Part shown: piece by piece, positions 51,136 to 59,816 of the stretch | Layout of the letters: every line of letters starts with the position of its first letter | How positions within the stretch are numbered: the stretch's first letter is position 1 | Origin: DASXRU01 sp034665305 | Lineage (GTDB): Bacteria; Acidobacteriota; Blastocatellia; Pyrinomonadales; Pyrinomonadaceae | Assembly: GCA_034665305.1 (NCBI GenBank) | Contig: JAXDFZ010000005.1 | Coordinates: 11,264 to 75,263 of the forward strand | Direction of reading: 5' to 3' | Length of the DNA stretch: 64,000 bases | Position numbers and translations under genes: made by a program | Notes under the pieces: generated by a model | The model's database searches: none | What the model was told of the DNA's origin: nothing | What the model saw: the letters and a program-made list of their open reading frames with translations, nothing else

Positions 51136-51705
51136 TCAGTCTGTGTGAATCTGCCCTGCCTGCAAATACCGTCCAATTTCTTTACGCAGTTTTGTGCGCG
51201 CGCGGTGCAACGTCACCCCGACCACGAGGGCCGAGGTTTTCGTTAACTCCGCAATTTCCTGATTGTCGTAACCTTCGTAGTAGCGCAGCACAAACATCTC
51301 GCCGGCGGTGGTTCCCAAACGAGAAACCGCGTGGCGAATCAATGTCTGCAATTCGCGATCGGCGTGCTCGACTTCCGGGCTGCGTTCGTTCGTTGCTAAT
51401 GATTCCGACGCCACGTCCTCGAGGCCGACTGATTTGGAGCGCGTCCGGCTTCGCAGTAGATCGAGCGACGCATTGATCGCGGCGCGCGAAAGATAGGCTT
51501 CGGGGTTTTGGGAGAGGTCATAGGTTTCCTGCCCCTTGATCAGGCGCAGGAAAACTGTCTGCAGCACGTCTTCGGCGTCGGCCGCGCTGCCGGTAATTCG
51601 ATGGGCAGTGCGAAAGACTCGTCCGTGGTGCGTTTGGAAGAGAGTTTCGAGTTCTCCCGGGGGTTCGGTTACAAGTCGCAATGGTTTAAGGGCGGCAGCC
51701 TGCAA
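51136..51705 (-). CDS. ECF-type RNA polymerase sigma factor
   Basis: 189 residues. Region 2 (LFQTHHGRVFRTAHRITGSAADAEDVLQTVFLRL) and region 4 (LPxx..TAGEMFVLRYYEGYDNQEIAELTKTSALVVGVTLHRARTKL, with the helix-turn-helix) are clear. It directs RNA polymerase to promoters of its own regulon. The start is a TTG at 51705, with AGGAG 8 nt upstream, which decides it. The C-terminal codons lie in the CACAGACTTCAGTCTGTG palindrome. The FecR-type gene downstream is the likely anti-sigma. Confidence 0.88.
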   Translation of the reverse strand: MQAAALKPLRLVTEPPGELETLFQTHHGRVFRTAHRITGSAADAEDVLQTVFLRLIKGQETYDLSQNPEAYLSRAAINASLDLLRSRTRSKSVGLEDVASESLATNERSPEVEHADRELQTLIRHAVSRLGTTAGEMFVLRYYEGYDNQEIAELTKTSALVVGVTLHRARTKLRKEIGRYLQAGQIHTD

Positions 51706-52128
51706 GATTTTTCTCCTGAAAAGTCGTTTCCAGCTTGTAAACGCTGGTCAGGAGAATCTATTAACAGTTCCGTAATAACCTTCTGAAAACCTCCCGGCCC
51801 ATCAAGGGACGGCAGCGTAACCCCATCGCTTCACTAGAGCCGCGGACTTTGTGCCCTCCCCGCTTACGGGGTGGGGAAGGACTCAGCCCACTGCGGATTT
51901 GCGGATCGCGGATTAAGAGACACGCCCCTGCTTCAAATCCGCAGTCCGCATTCTGCAATCCGCAATCCCCTAACGAGTGAGTTATGACGGGCTTCCTGAT
52001 CCTTGTCGACGCGCGGCCGCTGACGGGCAAAGTCCACCAAAGAGTTTACCCGAATATTTTTTCCGGCCGGCGAAAATCGTTCTACCGACATCAAGACCTA
52101 TCTGAGATAGCATCGTCCGCCTCAAGCG
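51706..52128. repeat. Gap with ATCCGCA heptad pair
   Basis: The arms are 51892-51915 (GCGGATTTGCGG, GCGGATT units) and 51935-51968 (AATCCGCAGTCCGCA units) around a 20-nt spacer. The rest (a 188-bp stretch before, 160 bp after) shows no gene. The divergent promoters of the sigma gene and the Cys-rich ORF must lie here. Confidence 0.65.
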
Positions 52129-52353
52129 ATGAAAGGTTGGCCTTTTCAAAACGTCCCGATCGGACCGGCTAAGGCAATCGCGCAGGTTAAGGGCTGGAAG
52201 CCCGGAACAATTCCCAGCGCCCCGCGCCCCGACAAGGCGAGGTGTAACGGAGATGGATTCTGTATCTGCAGCGGTGGTCCAGACTGCGATAACCTGGCGG
52301 GACTTTGCCGTGGCGACATGATCTGTGACGGCTATATCTGTTGTGCCGGGTGA
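52129..52353 (+). CDS. Cysteine-rich small protein of unknown function
   Basis: 74 residues. Eight cysteines lie in the last 36 residues, at 39, 45, 47, 53, 60, 66, 71 and 72 (a CxC and a CC pair). The N-terminal part is basic and Gly/Pro/Ala-rich (AKAIAQVKGWKPGTIPSAP). No signal peptide, good ribosome binding site, or known family is seen. A toxin-like or metal-binding fold, or a ribosomally made peptide precursor, are all possible; no modification enzymes are next to it. It may be a chance ORF. Confidence 0.4.
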   Translation: MKGWPFQNVPIGPAKAIAQVKGWKPGTIPSAPRPDKARCNGDGFCICSGGPDCDNLAGLCRGDMICDGYICCAG

Positions 52354-52374
52354 AGTGAAGCTTGCTGGAGAGTG

Positions 52375-53103
52375 CTAACGGGTTGGCAAGGCTGCAAGAC
52401 GCTGGCGCGCTTCCGCCGCTTCCGGACTCTGAGGATGGCGCCGCAGGATCTCACGCCAGGCGGCGCCATCGTAATGGAAGGTGTTGGTGGCGCGATCGAA
52501 AGTGAAGTTTATGTCCTGGCGATTGTAGCGATCCAGCCCATTGTAATTAAGAAAGTAACTGAAGTCGGGAGCGCCGCCCGCCGTCATTTCGTTGCGATCT
52601 AAACGCCGGCCGGCTTCGCGCGAAAGTTTTTCGGCGGCTTGTTCCGCCGCGTCGCCAAAAATCAACAATGCCTGAGGCCGAAGTGGTGAACGCGGAAAAG
52701 CATCCAGAAACAGCCGGGCCCGGGCAATGCGATCAAAGTCTTCGGAACTCCGTATCAGACGCAACGAACGGTCGTCATCCTCAGCCCGCCAGGGTGCGAT
52801 CACGGATTCCGTTTGCAGCCAGCCCCTCGTCCGGCGCGTAACCGCTACTTGCAGAAAGATCAGACCGTCGCGATTGCGCAACCCACCCAGAACGGCAACC
52901 AGCCGGCCGCGGCTTAGACGATGCAAAAGTTTGGCGGAAGGATCAGGCGCGATTCTAAGCGCCGCCAAGCGTTCGTCGATTACTACAGCGAGTCGTCCTC
53001 CCGGAGGCACGCGACGCTTTTGAGCCAGCCCCTGCGAAGGCTGCAACGCAAGCAGCAGCAGAAAAGAAATTTTGAAGGTAAGGATATTGAGAATGGAGGA
53101 CAT
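52375..53103 (-). CDS. Secreted protein with SH3-like domain
   Basis: 242 residues. A signal peptide (LTFKISFLLLLALQPSQGLAQ) precedes an SH3-like part (LRIAPDPSAKLLHRLSRGRLVAVLGG...GLIFLQVAVTRRTRGWLQTES). The C-terminal 120 residues contain TPR-like helices (ARARLFLDAFPRSPLRPQALLI...ILRRHPQSPEAAEARQRLA). ATG 53103 has AAGGAGA upstream and rules out the longer frame from 53421, which begins in palindrome DNA. Function unknown; a peptidoglycan or periplasmic-binding role is inference. Confidence 0.65.
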   Translation of the reverse strand: MSSILNILTFKISFLLLLALQPSQGLAQKRRVPPGGRLAVVIDERLAALRIAPDPSAKLLHRLSRGRLVAVLGGLRNRDGLIFLQVAVTRRTRGWLQTESVIAPWRAEDDDRSLRLIRSSEDFDRIARARLFLDAFPRSPLRPQALLIFGDAAEQAAEKLSREAGRRLDRNEMTAGGAPDFSYFLNYNGLDRYNRQDINFTFDRATNTFHYDGAAWREILRRHPQSPEAAEARQRLAALPTR

Positions 53104-53206
53104 CGGCCTGGTCTCCTTGCAAAGTGAGCCGATCGAAAAACTTCGCAACGATCGCGCACCCTTCAATTGGTGGGAAGCCCTGTTCTCCGAAACGAGGTAT
53201 TTCTTT

Positions 53207-53365
53207 TGCGGCTTGGCCGCTGCACGGTGCGGAAAGGTTCGCCTTTCCGGTTGGGCCTTTTTAATCCTTCGAGGCGCAGCCTCGGACTGGAGGCGAAGCC
53301 TCCCTGAGGGACGGCGATTTACGGAAAGCCCGAGGCTTTCCGCACTGTGCGGCGGCCAAGCCGCA
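53207..53365. repeat. GCGGCTTGGCCGC composite palindrome, 30-nt arms
   Basis: Arms 53207-53236 (TGCGGCTTGGCCGCTGC...) and 53336-53365 (...GCGGCCAAGCCGCA) are nearly perfect reverse complements. Inside lie GAGGCGCAGCCTC and GAGGCGAAGCCTC hairpins and a GGAAAGGTTCGCCTTTCC hairpin. It occupies the gap between the SH3-like gene and ruvC. Confidence 0.82.
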
Positions 53366-53430
53366 AGTGTCAGATACCAATCCGTCCAACCCCTGGCAAC
53401 CTCAGAGTTCGTTTGGCCCAACCCGCGCTG

Positions 53431-53985
53431 TCACCGAATCGCGCGGCGCCGGGTTGCAGGTACGACTGTCGGTCTTACGTTGGCTCGCGCATCTGCCAAG
53501 AGTATCTTTTGCGTCAATCCCGCATGATGGAAATGACAAATCGCTACGGCCAGAGCATCGGCAGCGTCATGCGGTTCGGGCACGGCAGTCAAAGAAAGCA
53601 GGACGCGCACCATTTCCTGTACCTGATGTTTTTCAGCATTGCCGTAGCCGACGACGGTCTGCTTCACGGTGCGAGGTGAGTACTCGCAAATCTCAAGCGC
53701 CGCGCGCTCGGCCGCCAACAGCGCGACGCCGCGCACCTGCCCCAGTTTCAATGCGACTTTGACGTTCGTCGCATAGAAACCGTCCTCCATCGCACACGCG
53801 TCAGGCTTGAGTCGCTCGATCAGACCCGTGATGCCGTCGCTGATTTTCAGCAGTCGCGCAGAAAATGTTTCGCGCGGCGGCGCTTTCACGGTACCGAACT
53901 CGACCAGCCGGTAGCGATGCCCTTCGCCCTCCAGCAAGCCCCAACCGGTTGTCTCGCTGCCGGGATCGATTCCTAGTACGCGCAT
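53431..53985 (-). CDS. ruvC: Crossover junction endodeoxyribonuclease RuvC
   Basis: 184 residues. RuvC resolves Holliday junctions with RuvAB. The acidic active-site residues are visible: Asp7 in GIDPGSETTGWGLLE, a glutamate in ACAMEDGFYATN, and HDAADALAVA near the C-terminus; EYSPRTVKQTVVGYGNAEKHQVQ is the usual DNA-binding stretch. Neither ruvA nor ruvB is adjacent; yebC lies 1.2 kb away on the same strand with one unrelated gene between. Confidence 0.95.
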   Translation of the reverse strand: MRVLGIDPGSETTGWGLLEGEGHRYRLVEFGTVKAPPRETFSARLLKISDGITGLIERLKPDACAMEDGFYATNVKVALKLGQVRGVALLAAERAALEICEYSPRTVKQTVVGYGNAEKHQVQEMVRVLLSLTAVPEPHDAADALAVAICHFHHAGLTQKILLADARANVRPTVVPATRRRAIR

Positions 53986-53991
53986 TTTTTT

Positions 53992-54021
53992 CGTAGCGCA
54001 AATTATCAGTTTGCGCGCTAC
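53992..54021. repeat. GTAGCGCAAA...GCGCTAC palindrome
   Basis: A GTAGCGCAAATT...TTTGCGCGCTAC hairpin lies 7 bp upstream of the ruvC ATG, where it could affect its expression. Same family as 860-925 and 19075-19106. Confidence 0.7.
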
Positions 54022-54134
54022 CCTATACTGAGGTTCAAAACGAGCGCAGTATACTACATCGCCAGTTTCGTCAATTGGACTTTGCTAGTTAGCGGAAATA
54101 ATCTGATTGCTGAATTTCTTGCATCGAAAGGTCG

Positions 54135-54264
54135 TCCGCAGATTACGCAGATTACACAGATGGAAAAAGCCACTTAGGACAACAAACCGTAAACTTGAAA
54201 TCTGAGATTTACTAAGATTCGAGTTTCTGAACTCTCATCTGCGTAGGCTGCGCAATCTGCGGAT
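54135..54264. repeat. CGCAGATT-type 9-nt repeat inverted pair
   Basis: 54135-54161 (CCGCAGATTACGCAGATTAC) faces 54238-54264 (ATCTGCGTAGGCTGCGCAATC) with a 75-nt spacer. It lies in the divergent gap upstream of the flavoprotein gene. Confidence 0.75.
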
Positions 54265-54277
54265 ATAGTGGCTCTTT

Positions 54278-55195
54278 ATGGATCCAATTCTTGATGTCGT
54301 GATCGTGGGTGCCGGGCCGGCCGGGCTTAGTGCGGCCCTGATCCTGGGTCGCTGTCGTCGCCGGGTGGCAGTTTTCGACGCCGGGCATCCGCGCAACGCC
54401 GCCTCGCACGCGCTGCACGGCTACCTTACGCGCGATGGCATCAAGCCCGCCGAACTGCTGCGCATCGGGCGCGAACAGTTACGCCAATATGAAACGATTG
54501 AACTAATTTCCGCTGAAGTGACCGCAGCAAAACGTGTCGCGGACGGATTTGAAGTCACCGTTGATAACACGCGCCAGGTTTTTTCGCGCAAACTTTTATT
54601 GACCACCGGAGTCGTCGATCACTTGCCTGAGATCGACGGATTGTTGCCGCTCTATGGCAAGAGTGTTTTTCATTGTCCTTACTGCGACGGATGGGAACAG
54701 CGCGATCAGCCCATAGCCGTTTATGGCCGCACAAACCACGGCTCCGGTCTGGCAATGGAATTAACCGGGTGGAGTAAAGACCTGGTCCTTTGCAGCGACG
54801 GTCCGGCGGAGCTTTCCGCCGATGAGCGTCGGAAGCTGGCACAACTAAACATACCGATTCGCGAGGAACGCATTAGCCGGCTGGAAGGAACAGACGGCCA
54901 GCTCGAACGAATCATTTTTGAGTCGGGAGAGACTCTTGAGCGAAAGGCGATGTTCTTCAACACCGGACAGGATCAGCACTGCAATTTGGCGGAAGAGCTG
55001 GGCTGTGAAATTACTGAACGAGGCGCTGTCTGGACCGGGGAATTCGAGAAGACAAACGTTCCCGGTCTCTACGTAGCCGGCGACGCGTCGAGAGCCGTGC
55101 AACTCGCCATTATTGCAGCGGCGGAAGGCGCCGAAGCAGCGTTCGCGATTAATAAGTCTCTGATCAAAGAGGATCTGGAACGTTCAGCAGGATGA
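54278..55195 (+). CDS. Thioredoxin-reductase-like flavoprotein
   Basis: 305 residues. The FAD-binding VVIVGAGPAGLSAALILGR (about 8-26), the redox-active CPYCDGWEQR (about 133, CxxC), a second nucleotide-binding region near AVYGRTNHGSGLA, and the C-terminal VPGLYVAGDASRAVQLAIIAAAEG fit the thioredoxin reductase-like family (class II pyridine nucleotide-disulfide oxidoreductases). The second GxGxxG is weak (GRTNHGSG), so NADPH use is uncertain. It ends at 55195 tail to tail with yebC, with no spacer. Confidence 0.85.
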   Translation: MDPILDVVIVGAGPAGLSAALILGRCRRRVAVFDAGHPRNAASHALHGYLTRDGIKPAELLRIGREQLRQYETIELISAEVTAAKRVADGFEVTVDNTRQVFSRKLLLTTGVVDHLPEIDGLLPLYGKSVFHCPYCDGWEQRDQPIAVYGRTNHGSGLAMELTGWSKDLVLCSDGPAELSADERRKLAQLNIPIREERISRLEGTDGQLERIIFESGETLERKAMFFNTGQDQHCNLAEELGCEITERGAVWTGEFEKTNVPGLYVAGDASRAVQLAIIAAAEGAEAAFAINKSLIKEDLERSAG

Positions 55196-55939
55196 CTAAG
55201 CCGCGGCCATGTCGGCGTCGCTGATGTCGAAGTTAGCGGATACTTTTTGCACGTCGTCGTGATCCTCCAGAGTTTCCATCAGCTTCAGCATTTGTTTGGC
55301 TTCAGTTCCCTCCAGCTTCTTGTATTCTTTCGGGACCATTTCGACTTCGGCCAATTGCGGTTCGATGCCGGCTTTCTTTACCGCCTCCAGAACGCGCTCG
55401 AAATCGTCCGGCGTGGTGATGATCTCAAAATTCTCGTCGTCATCGCGCAGGTCTTCAGCCCCGGCGTCGGTGACGATTTCAAACAACTCGTCCTCTGATT
55501 TCGCAGCCTTCTCGACCACGATGTAACCCTTCTTCTCGAACATCCAGGCGACGGCGCCGGCAGCGGCCAGGTTGCCGCCATTCTTCGAAAACGCATGCCG
55601 GATTTCCGCGACGGTGCGGTTTTTATTGTCGGTTACCGATTCAATCAGCAGCGCGACTCCACCCGGCCCGTATCCTTCGTAGGTAATTTCTGTGTAATTG
55701 ACGCCCTCCTCTTCCCCGGTGCCGCGGCGCACTGCACGATCGATTGTGTCATTCGGCATGTTGCCGGCCTTGGCATCAGAAATCGCTTTGCGTAAACGGG
55801 CGTTGCCTTCGACATCGCCGCCGCCGGAGCGGGCTGCGACCGTGATCTCCTTGATAAATTTGGTAAAGAGCTTGCCGCGCTTCGCGTCCAGCGCGCCTTT
55901 TTTATGCTTAATCGAATGCCACTTAGAGTGTCCTGACAT
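55196..55939 (-). CDS. yebC: YebC/PmpR-family transcriptional regulator
   Basis: 247 residues. Family start MSGHSKWHSIKHKKGALDAKRGKLFTK, then GGDVEGNARLRKAI, MPNDTIDRAVRRGTG, YEGYGPGGVALLIES and TNRTVAE-like KNRTVAEIRHAFSKNGG. Members are widely conserved and are described both as transcriptional regulators and as factors that help ribosomes through proline stretches. The C-terminus overlaps nothing but directly abuts the stop of the flavoprotein. YebC often lies near ruvC, as roughly here. Confidence 0.95.
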   Translation of the reverse strand: MSGHSKWHSIKHKKGALDAKRGKLFTKFIKEITVAARSGGGDVEGNARLRKAISDAKAGNMPNDTIDRAVRRGTGEEEGVNYTEITYEGYGPGGVALLIESVTDNKNRTVAEIRHAFSKNGGNLAAAGAVAWMFEKKGYIVVEKAAKSEDELFEIVTDAGAEDLRDDDENFEIITTPDDFERVLEAVKKAGIEPQLAEVEMVPKEYKKLEGTEAKQMLKLMETLEDHDDVQKVSANFDISDADMAAA

Positions 55940-56280
55940 CAGTATGAATCCTTATGCGGCTGTGGTTTTTGTTCGGCTGCGAAATATATCACAGGACTTG
56001 CGCGCAAAACACGTGCGCCCCAAGCCGCTTAACCATTGGAATCCAATGCATACCTCTTCAGCTCGCGGCCGTACTGCGCCCATATTAACGGTAGACATAT
56101 GATTGAAGTTGAGAACAGGACCAATCCCGAGTGTGGTCCTTGATAGGCTGGAGTAGTTAGTTTAGCGCGCGAAGATCCCAGGAGTTCCGGCGCCGAACAC
56201 CCGATCCGCTGGGTGGGATTGCAGACAAATCTTGTGGAACGACTGACTGAGACCTGTTAGCTGCTTACGCTTCTCCGGCC
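55940..56280. other. Intergenic region
   Basis: About 340 bp with no supported gene. A GGACC...GGTCC-type inverted pair (about 56119-56142) is the only structure noted. It probably holds the yebC promoter and the kinase-gene tail. Confidence 0.4.
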
Positions 56281-58860
56281 TCACCGACCGTGCATCTCTC
56301 TATCAAGTCTCTCAAGCTGTCGGCGAGTGTTGACGGCGCACGGATTCTGTTCGCCGTACGTGCTCGCGAAGAACTCATATCTCTTCAGCAGCAGAGTTTT
56401 GGCTTCAGCCTCACGCTTCATCGCGACCAGAGCTTCGCCCAATAGCCCGTCGTCCTGGTATCTGTCCTGGTCGGGGATTTTATCGAACAGACTTAGCGCT
56501 TCTCGCAGTAAGGCGGCGGCGCTGGCGGGACGATTGGTTTTGGCGTGAATCAAGCTCAACAGGCTCAATCCTTTTAATTGATACAGGGCGCGCTCTCCGC
56601 CCCGGCGCAGCAAATCGAGCGCGGAGGTGGCCTCTTTCTCGGTGTCCGCATAAGCGCCTTCGCGGTAATGGGCCTCCGCGAGCATGAGCAGAAGATAGAT
56701 GTGGTTTGGGTTAGTTTCATTCCGGGTCTGGCGCGAGCTCTCGAACGCTTCGTGCAACTGCGCCTCGGCTTGCTTGAACTCGCCTTTCAACAGGGAAAGG
56801 CGTCCCAGATGTTCGAGCATCCCGGATGCCAGTATCTTGCCGTTCGGCATTCGATTGAAGGTGGCGAACGCCGTCTGATAGAAAGTTTCGGCTTGACCGA
56901 GATCGCCTCGCGACTCGTAAATTACGCCCAGACCGCTGATCAGCGAGACAGTCGCCATGTGCTCGTCACCGTATTTTTGCCGTGCCAGCTCCAATCCTTC
57001 GCGCGCCGCTTGCTCGGCGGCCACCGTTTCGCCCAGACCATTTAAAAGCGAAGCAAAGTCAGCCAGAAGATAAGGAACGTTGGCGTTGTTCGGATCAACC
57101 GCGCGGAACATTTCGAGCGATTGGCGAAAATGCGCGGCGGCGGCAAGGAGGTCGCCGCCGCCATAGAGTGACGCGGCCAGATAATATAGAGCTTCCGCGA
57201 CTTTTGGATGTCGCTCACCGTAGAGTCCGCGATAGGCATCCAAGGCCGCACGAAAGTGCGTCTGGGAATGTTCAAACTGACCCAGGGACTGGAAAGTTGT
57301 ACCGATAGTGTGATGCAGTTCGGCGCGAATCTCCGCCTGGTCTTTAAAATCCGCGTCAATGCGTCGTCCCGCCTGCTCAAGCACATCAACGACTCTGACC
57401 TCGCCGCGTTGACCGAAGCCCGTTGAATACCAACTGGTATCGGCCGAAGCGAAGATGGATTGTAGAAAAGCATTGATGCGCTCGGCTTTGGCCGCTTCGA
57501 CGCGCGCGCGGTCGCGTTGCTCAGCGGCAATTCTGGCCTGCGCGGTGGCCCGCCTCGCCTGCCATACGGTAGCAACGATGCCTCCGACCAGCGCTAACAC
57601 AATGAGCGCGGCCGCTACGGCGCTGGCCTTATGCCGGCGGACGAATTTCGCCGTGCGATACCGGAAAGTATCTTTGTGGGCCAGGACCGGCCGCCCGCCC
57701 AGATAGCGACGAAGGTCTTCGGCGAATTGCGCAGCAGAGGCGTAGCGCCGTTGCGGGTCCTTGCGCATCGCCATCAGGACGATGTTATCCAGATCGCCGC
57801 GCAACGTACGGCGCAACTGTTCTTTTGTGCGCCCCTGGCGTTCGCCGATGGTTACCGGGGATGGCACCGGCCGGGCGGAACCTTCAGCGCTGGTGTCGCC
57901 GGGCGCGCGACTTACGGCAGTACTCGGCTTTTCCGGCTCCTCCTCGCAGATGACGCGCGCAATCTCATCCGGACGGCGATTCTTCAAACGATGCGGCCGC
58001 TGTCCCGCCAGAACTTCGTAGAGCAGGACCCCCAGGGAATAAACGTCAGTAGCCGTCGTCACGCTCAACCCGCGAATTTGTTCGGGACTGGCGTAATCAG
58101 GCGTCAGCGCGCGCAAGTCGGTAACCGTCTCCGCCGCTCCGGTTTCCGTTTCCGCATTGATCAGCTTGGCGATGCCGAAATCCAAAAGCTTCGGTACACC
58201 ATCGTTAGTTACAAGAATGTTCGACGGTTTGATGTCACGGTGGATGATCAGATTCTGGTGGGCATAGGAGACGCCCTGGCAGACGGCGAGAAATAACTTC
58301 AGCCGTTCGTCAGTCGAAAGACTCTGGCGGTCGCAATACTCGTCAATCCGCACACCATCGACATACTCCATTGCCAGGAACGGTTCGCCGTCATCGCTGA
58401 CGCCCCCGTCGAGAAGCCGCGCGATGTTTGCATGGTTAAGCGAAGCCAGGATCTGGCGTTCCTGGCGAAAACGACGCGCTAGATCGGAATCAGCAAAACT
58501 GCGGCGCACAACCTTCAGCGCAAGCTGTTGGCTGAATTCCCCGTCCGATCGCTCCGCGAGGAAGACTGTGCCCATCCCACCGCGCCCGATCTCTCGAATA
58601 ATCCGGTAGCGACCGATGGTCTGGCCCGCGCGATCCTCCGAGCTGTTTCCGTCCTCAAAAAAATCCGCCGAGAAAGCGAACGCTGGAGCATTGAGAAAGC
58701 TCTCGCTTTCTGCCTCATTGGCGAGCAGGGCTTCTATTTCGCGCTTCAGCTCGGGCCGATCCTGGCATTGGGCATCGATGAACGCCGATCGCTCTTGGGG
58801 CGCCAGCTCCAACGCAGCGATCAAAACGGCTTCGATCTTTGGCCAATCACTTATTTGCAT
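56281..58860 (-). CDS. Serine/threonine protein kinase with TPR region
   Basis: 859 residues. A Hanks-type kinase domain occupies about 85-375: glycine loop IGRGGMGTVFLAE, lysine in LALKVV, catalytic HRDIKPSNILV, DFGIAKL and the DVYSLGVLLYEV region. An N-terminal 80-residue segment (QERSAFIDAQCQDRPELKREI) is typical of the acidobacterial/planctomycete kinases. A membrane helix (ASAVAAALIVLALVGGIVATVW) separates the kinase from about 430 residues of TPR-like repeats outside the cytoplasm. The kinase could sense signals through the TPR part. An ECF sigma gene lies 311 bp upstream on the same strand. Confidence 0.92.
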   Translation of the reverse strand: MQISDWPKIEAVLIAALELAPQERSAFIDAQCQDRPELKREIEALLANEAESESFLNAPAFAFSADFFEDGNSSEDRAGQTIGRYRIIREIGRGGMGTVFLAERSDGEFSQQLALKVVRRSFADSDLARRFRQERQILASLNHANIARLLDGGVSDDGEPFLAMEYVDGVRIDEYCDRQSLSTDERLKLFLAVCQGVSYAHQNLIIHRDIKPSNILVTNDGVPKLLDFGIAKLINAETETGAAETVTDLRALTPDYASPEQIRGLSVTTATDVYSLGVLLYEVLAGQRPHRLKNRRPDEIARVICEEEPEKPSTAVSRAPGDTSAEGSARPVPSPVTIGERQGRTKEQLRRTLRGDLDNIVLMAMRKDPQRRYASAAQFAEDLRRYLGGRPVLAHKDTFRYRTAKFVRRHKASAVAAALIVLALVGGIVATVWQARRATAQARIAAEQRDRARVEAAKAERINAFLQSIFASADTSWYSTGFGQRGEVRVVDVLEQAGRRIDADFKDQAEIRAELHHTIGTTFQSLGQFEHSQTHFRAALDAYRGLYGERHPKVAEALYYLAASLYGGGDLLAAAAHFRQSLEMFRAVDPNNANVPYLLADFASLLNGLGETVAAEQAAREGLELARQKYGDEHMATVSLISGLGVIYESRGDLGQAETFYQTAFATFNRMPNGKILASGMLEHLGRLSLLKGEFKQAEAQLHEAFESSRQTRNETNPNHIYLLLMLAEAHYREGAYADTEKEATSALDLLRRGGERALYQLKGLSLLSLIHAKTNRPASAAALLREALSLFDKIPDQDRYQDDGLLGEALVAMKREAEAKTLLLKRYEFFASTYGEQNPCAVNTRRQLERLDREMHGR

Positions 58861-58986
58861 TGCTGCTTAGAACGCGGGGTTTTCGATCTCTAACTGACAT
58901 GTATTCAGCGCGCCTGTTGTGGAAGGCAACACATTCGCCTGATGCTTCAGAATTGATCGGCTCTGCATAAAGGAGGATTCTCTTAG

Positions 58987-59165
58987 TCCGCGTTTAGCGG
59001 ACACCTGAAAATAAAACAGCGATTCATCGCTGGGATTATCATTGAGTCAAAGGCACAGTCCCGGAAGCGGACGGCTGAAAAAAGTAGCTCTGGCCGTTTT
59101 CGTTCAGCCGTCCGCTTCACGGACTGCAAGTCATCTACCATTTATCCCAGCAGTAAACTGCTGGG
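58987..59165. repeat. CGGACGGCTGAA palindromes
   Basis: AGCGGACGGCTGAA (59066-59079) and TTCAGCCGTCCGCT (59103-59116) pair; CCCAGCAG-TAAA-CTGCTGGG (59146-59165) is a second hairpin; TCCGCG-TTTA-GCGGA lies near 58987. It fills the gap between the kinase and the sigma gene. Confidence 0.75.
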
Positions 59166-59171
59166 CTACTA

Positions 59172-59816
59172 TCATTCGTCCGCTGCGCGGACTGATGAAG
59201 TGACTTTTTCTGAAACGCTGAGTGGATCTGAAACGCCTCGCGGGGGTTGGTTGTCAGTTAACTCGCGATAGAGCCAGAGGCGCGCAGTCTTCCAGTCGCG
59301 CAGCACCGTGCGCGTAGTCACGTCCAGTATTCGAGCGATCTCCTCATCCGCCAGGCCACCGAAGAAGCGCATCTCGACCACCTTGCACTTGCGTTCATCG
59401 AACTGGCCCAGCTTGTCCAACGCTTCGTCCAGGGCCAGGAGACTTGCGGCGCGTTGTTCGATGGGGAGTTGCAAGTCGTCGATGGAAAGATGGATGGCGC
59501 CGCCCCCGCGTTTCTCCGTGGCGTGACCGCGCGCGTGATCGATCAGCACCCGACGCATCATGCTGGCCGCGATGCCGTAGAAGTGCGCGCGGTTTTGCCA
59601 GTTGACTCTCGTCTGATCGACTAAACGAAGGTAGGCCTCGTTGACCAGGGCGGTGGGCTGCAAGGTGTGCTCATGGCGTTCCCCGGCGAGGAAGCTGCGC
59701 GCCAGCCGTCGCAGCTCGTTATAGACAAAGGGCATCAGGCGCTCGGCGGCGTTGGGGTCGCCGTTGCTCCACTCTTTCAGAATTAGCGTAACGTCATGTT
59801 GCGCCTCGCCATCCAT
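59172..59816 (-). CDS. ECF sigma factor, Sig-70_X6 type
   Basis: 214 residues. Region 2 (LMPFVYNELRRLARSFLAGERHEHTLQPTALVNEAYLRL) and the region 4 helix-turn-helix (ADEEIARILDVTTRTVLRDWKTARLWLYREL) are those of the TIGR02999-type sigma factors, which lack a classic anti-sigma and are associated with serine/threonine kinases. The kinase-TPR protein downstream on the same strand is the likely partner. It is the start of a divergent pair with the surface protein. Confidence 0.9.
   Translation of the reverse strand: MDGEAQHDVTLILKEWSNGDPNAAERLMPFVYNELRRLARSFLAGERHEHTLQPTALVNEAYLRLVDQTRVNWQNRAHFYGIAASMMRRVLIDHARGHATEKRGGGAIHLSIDDLQLPIEQRAASLLALDEALDKLGQFDERKCKVVEMRFFGGLADEEIARILDVTTRTVLRDWKTARLWLYRELTDNQPPRGVSDPLSVSEKVTSSVRAADE

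Noticed and set aside
52375..53421. A 348-residue form of the SH3-like protein
   Set aside because: The first 106 residues are translated palindrome DNA; the signal peptide and ribosome binding site favour 53103.
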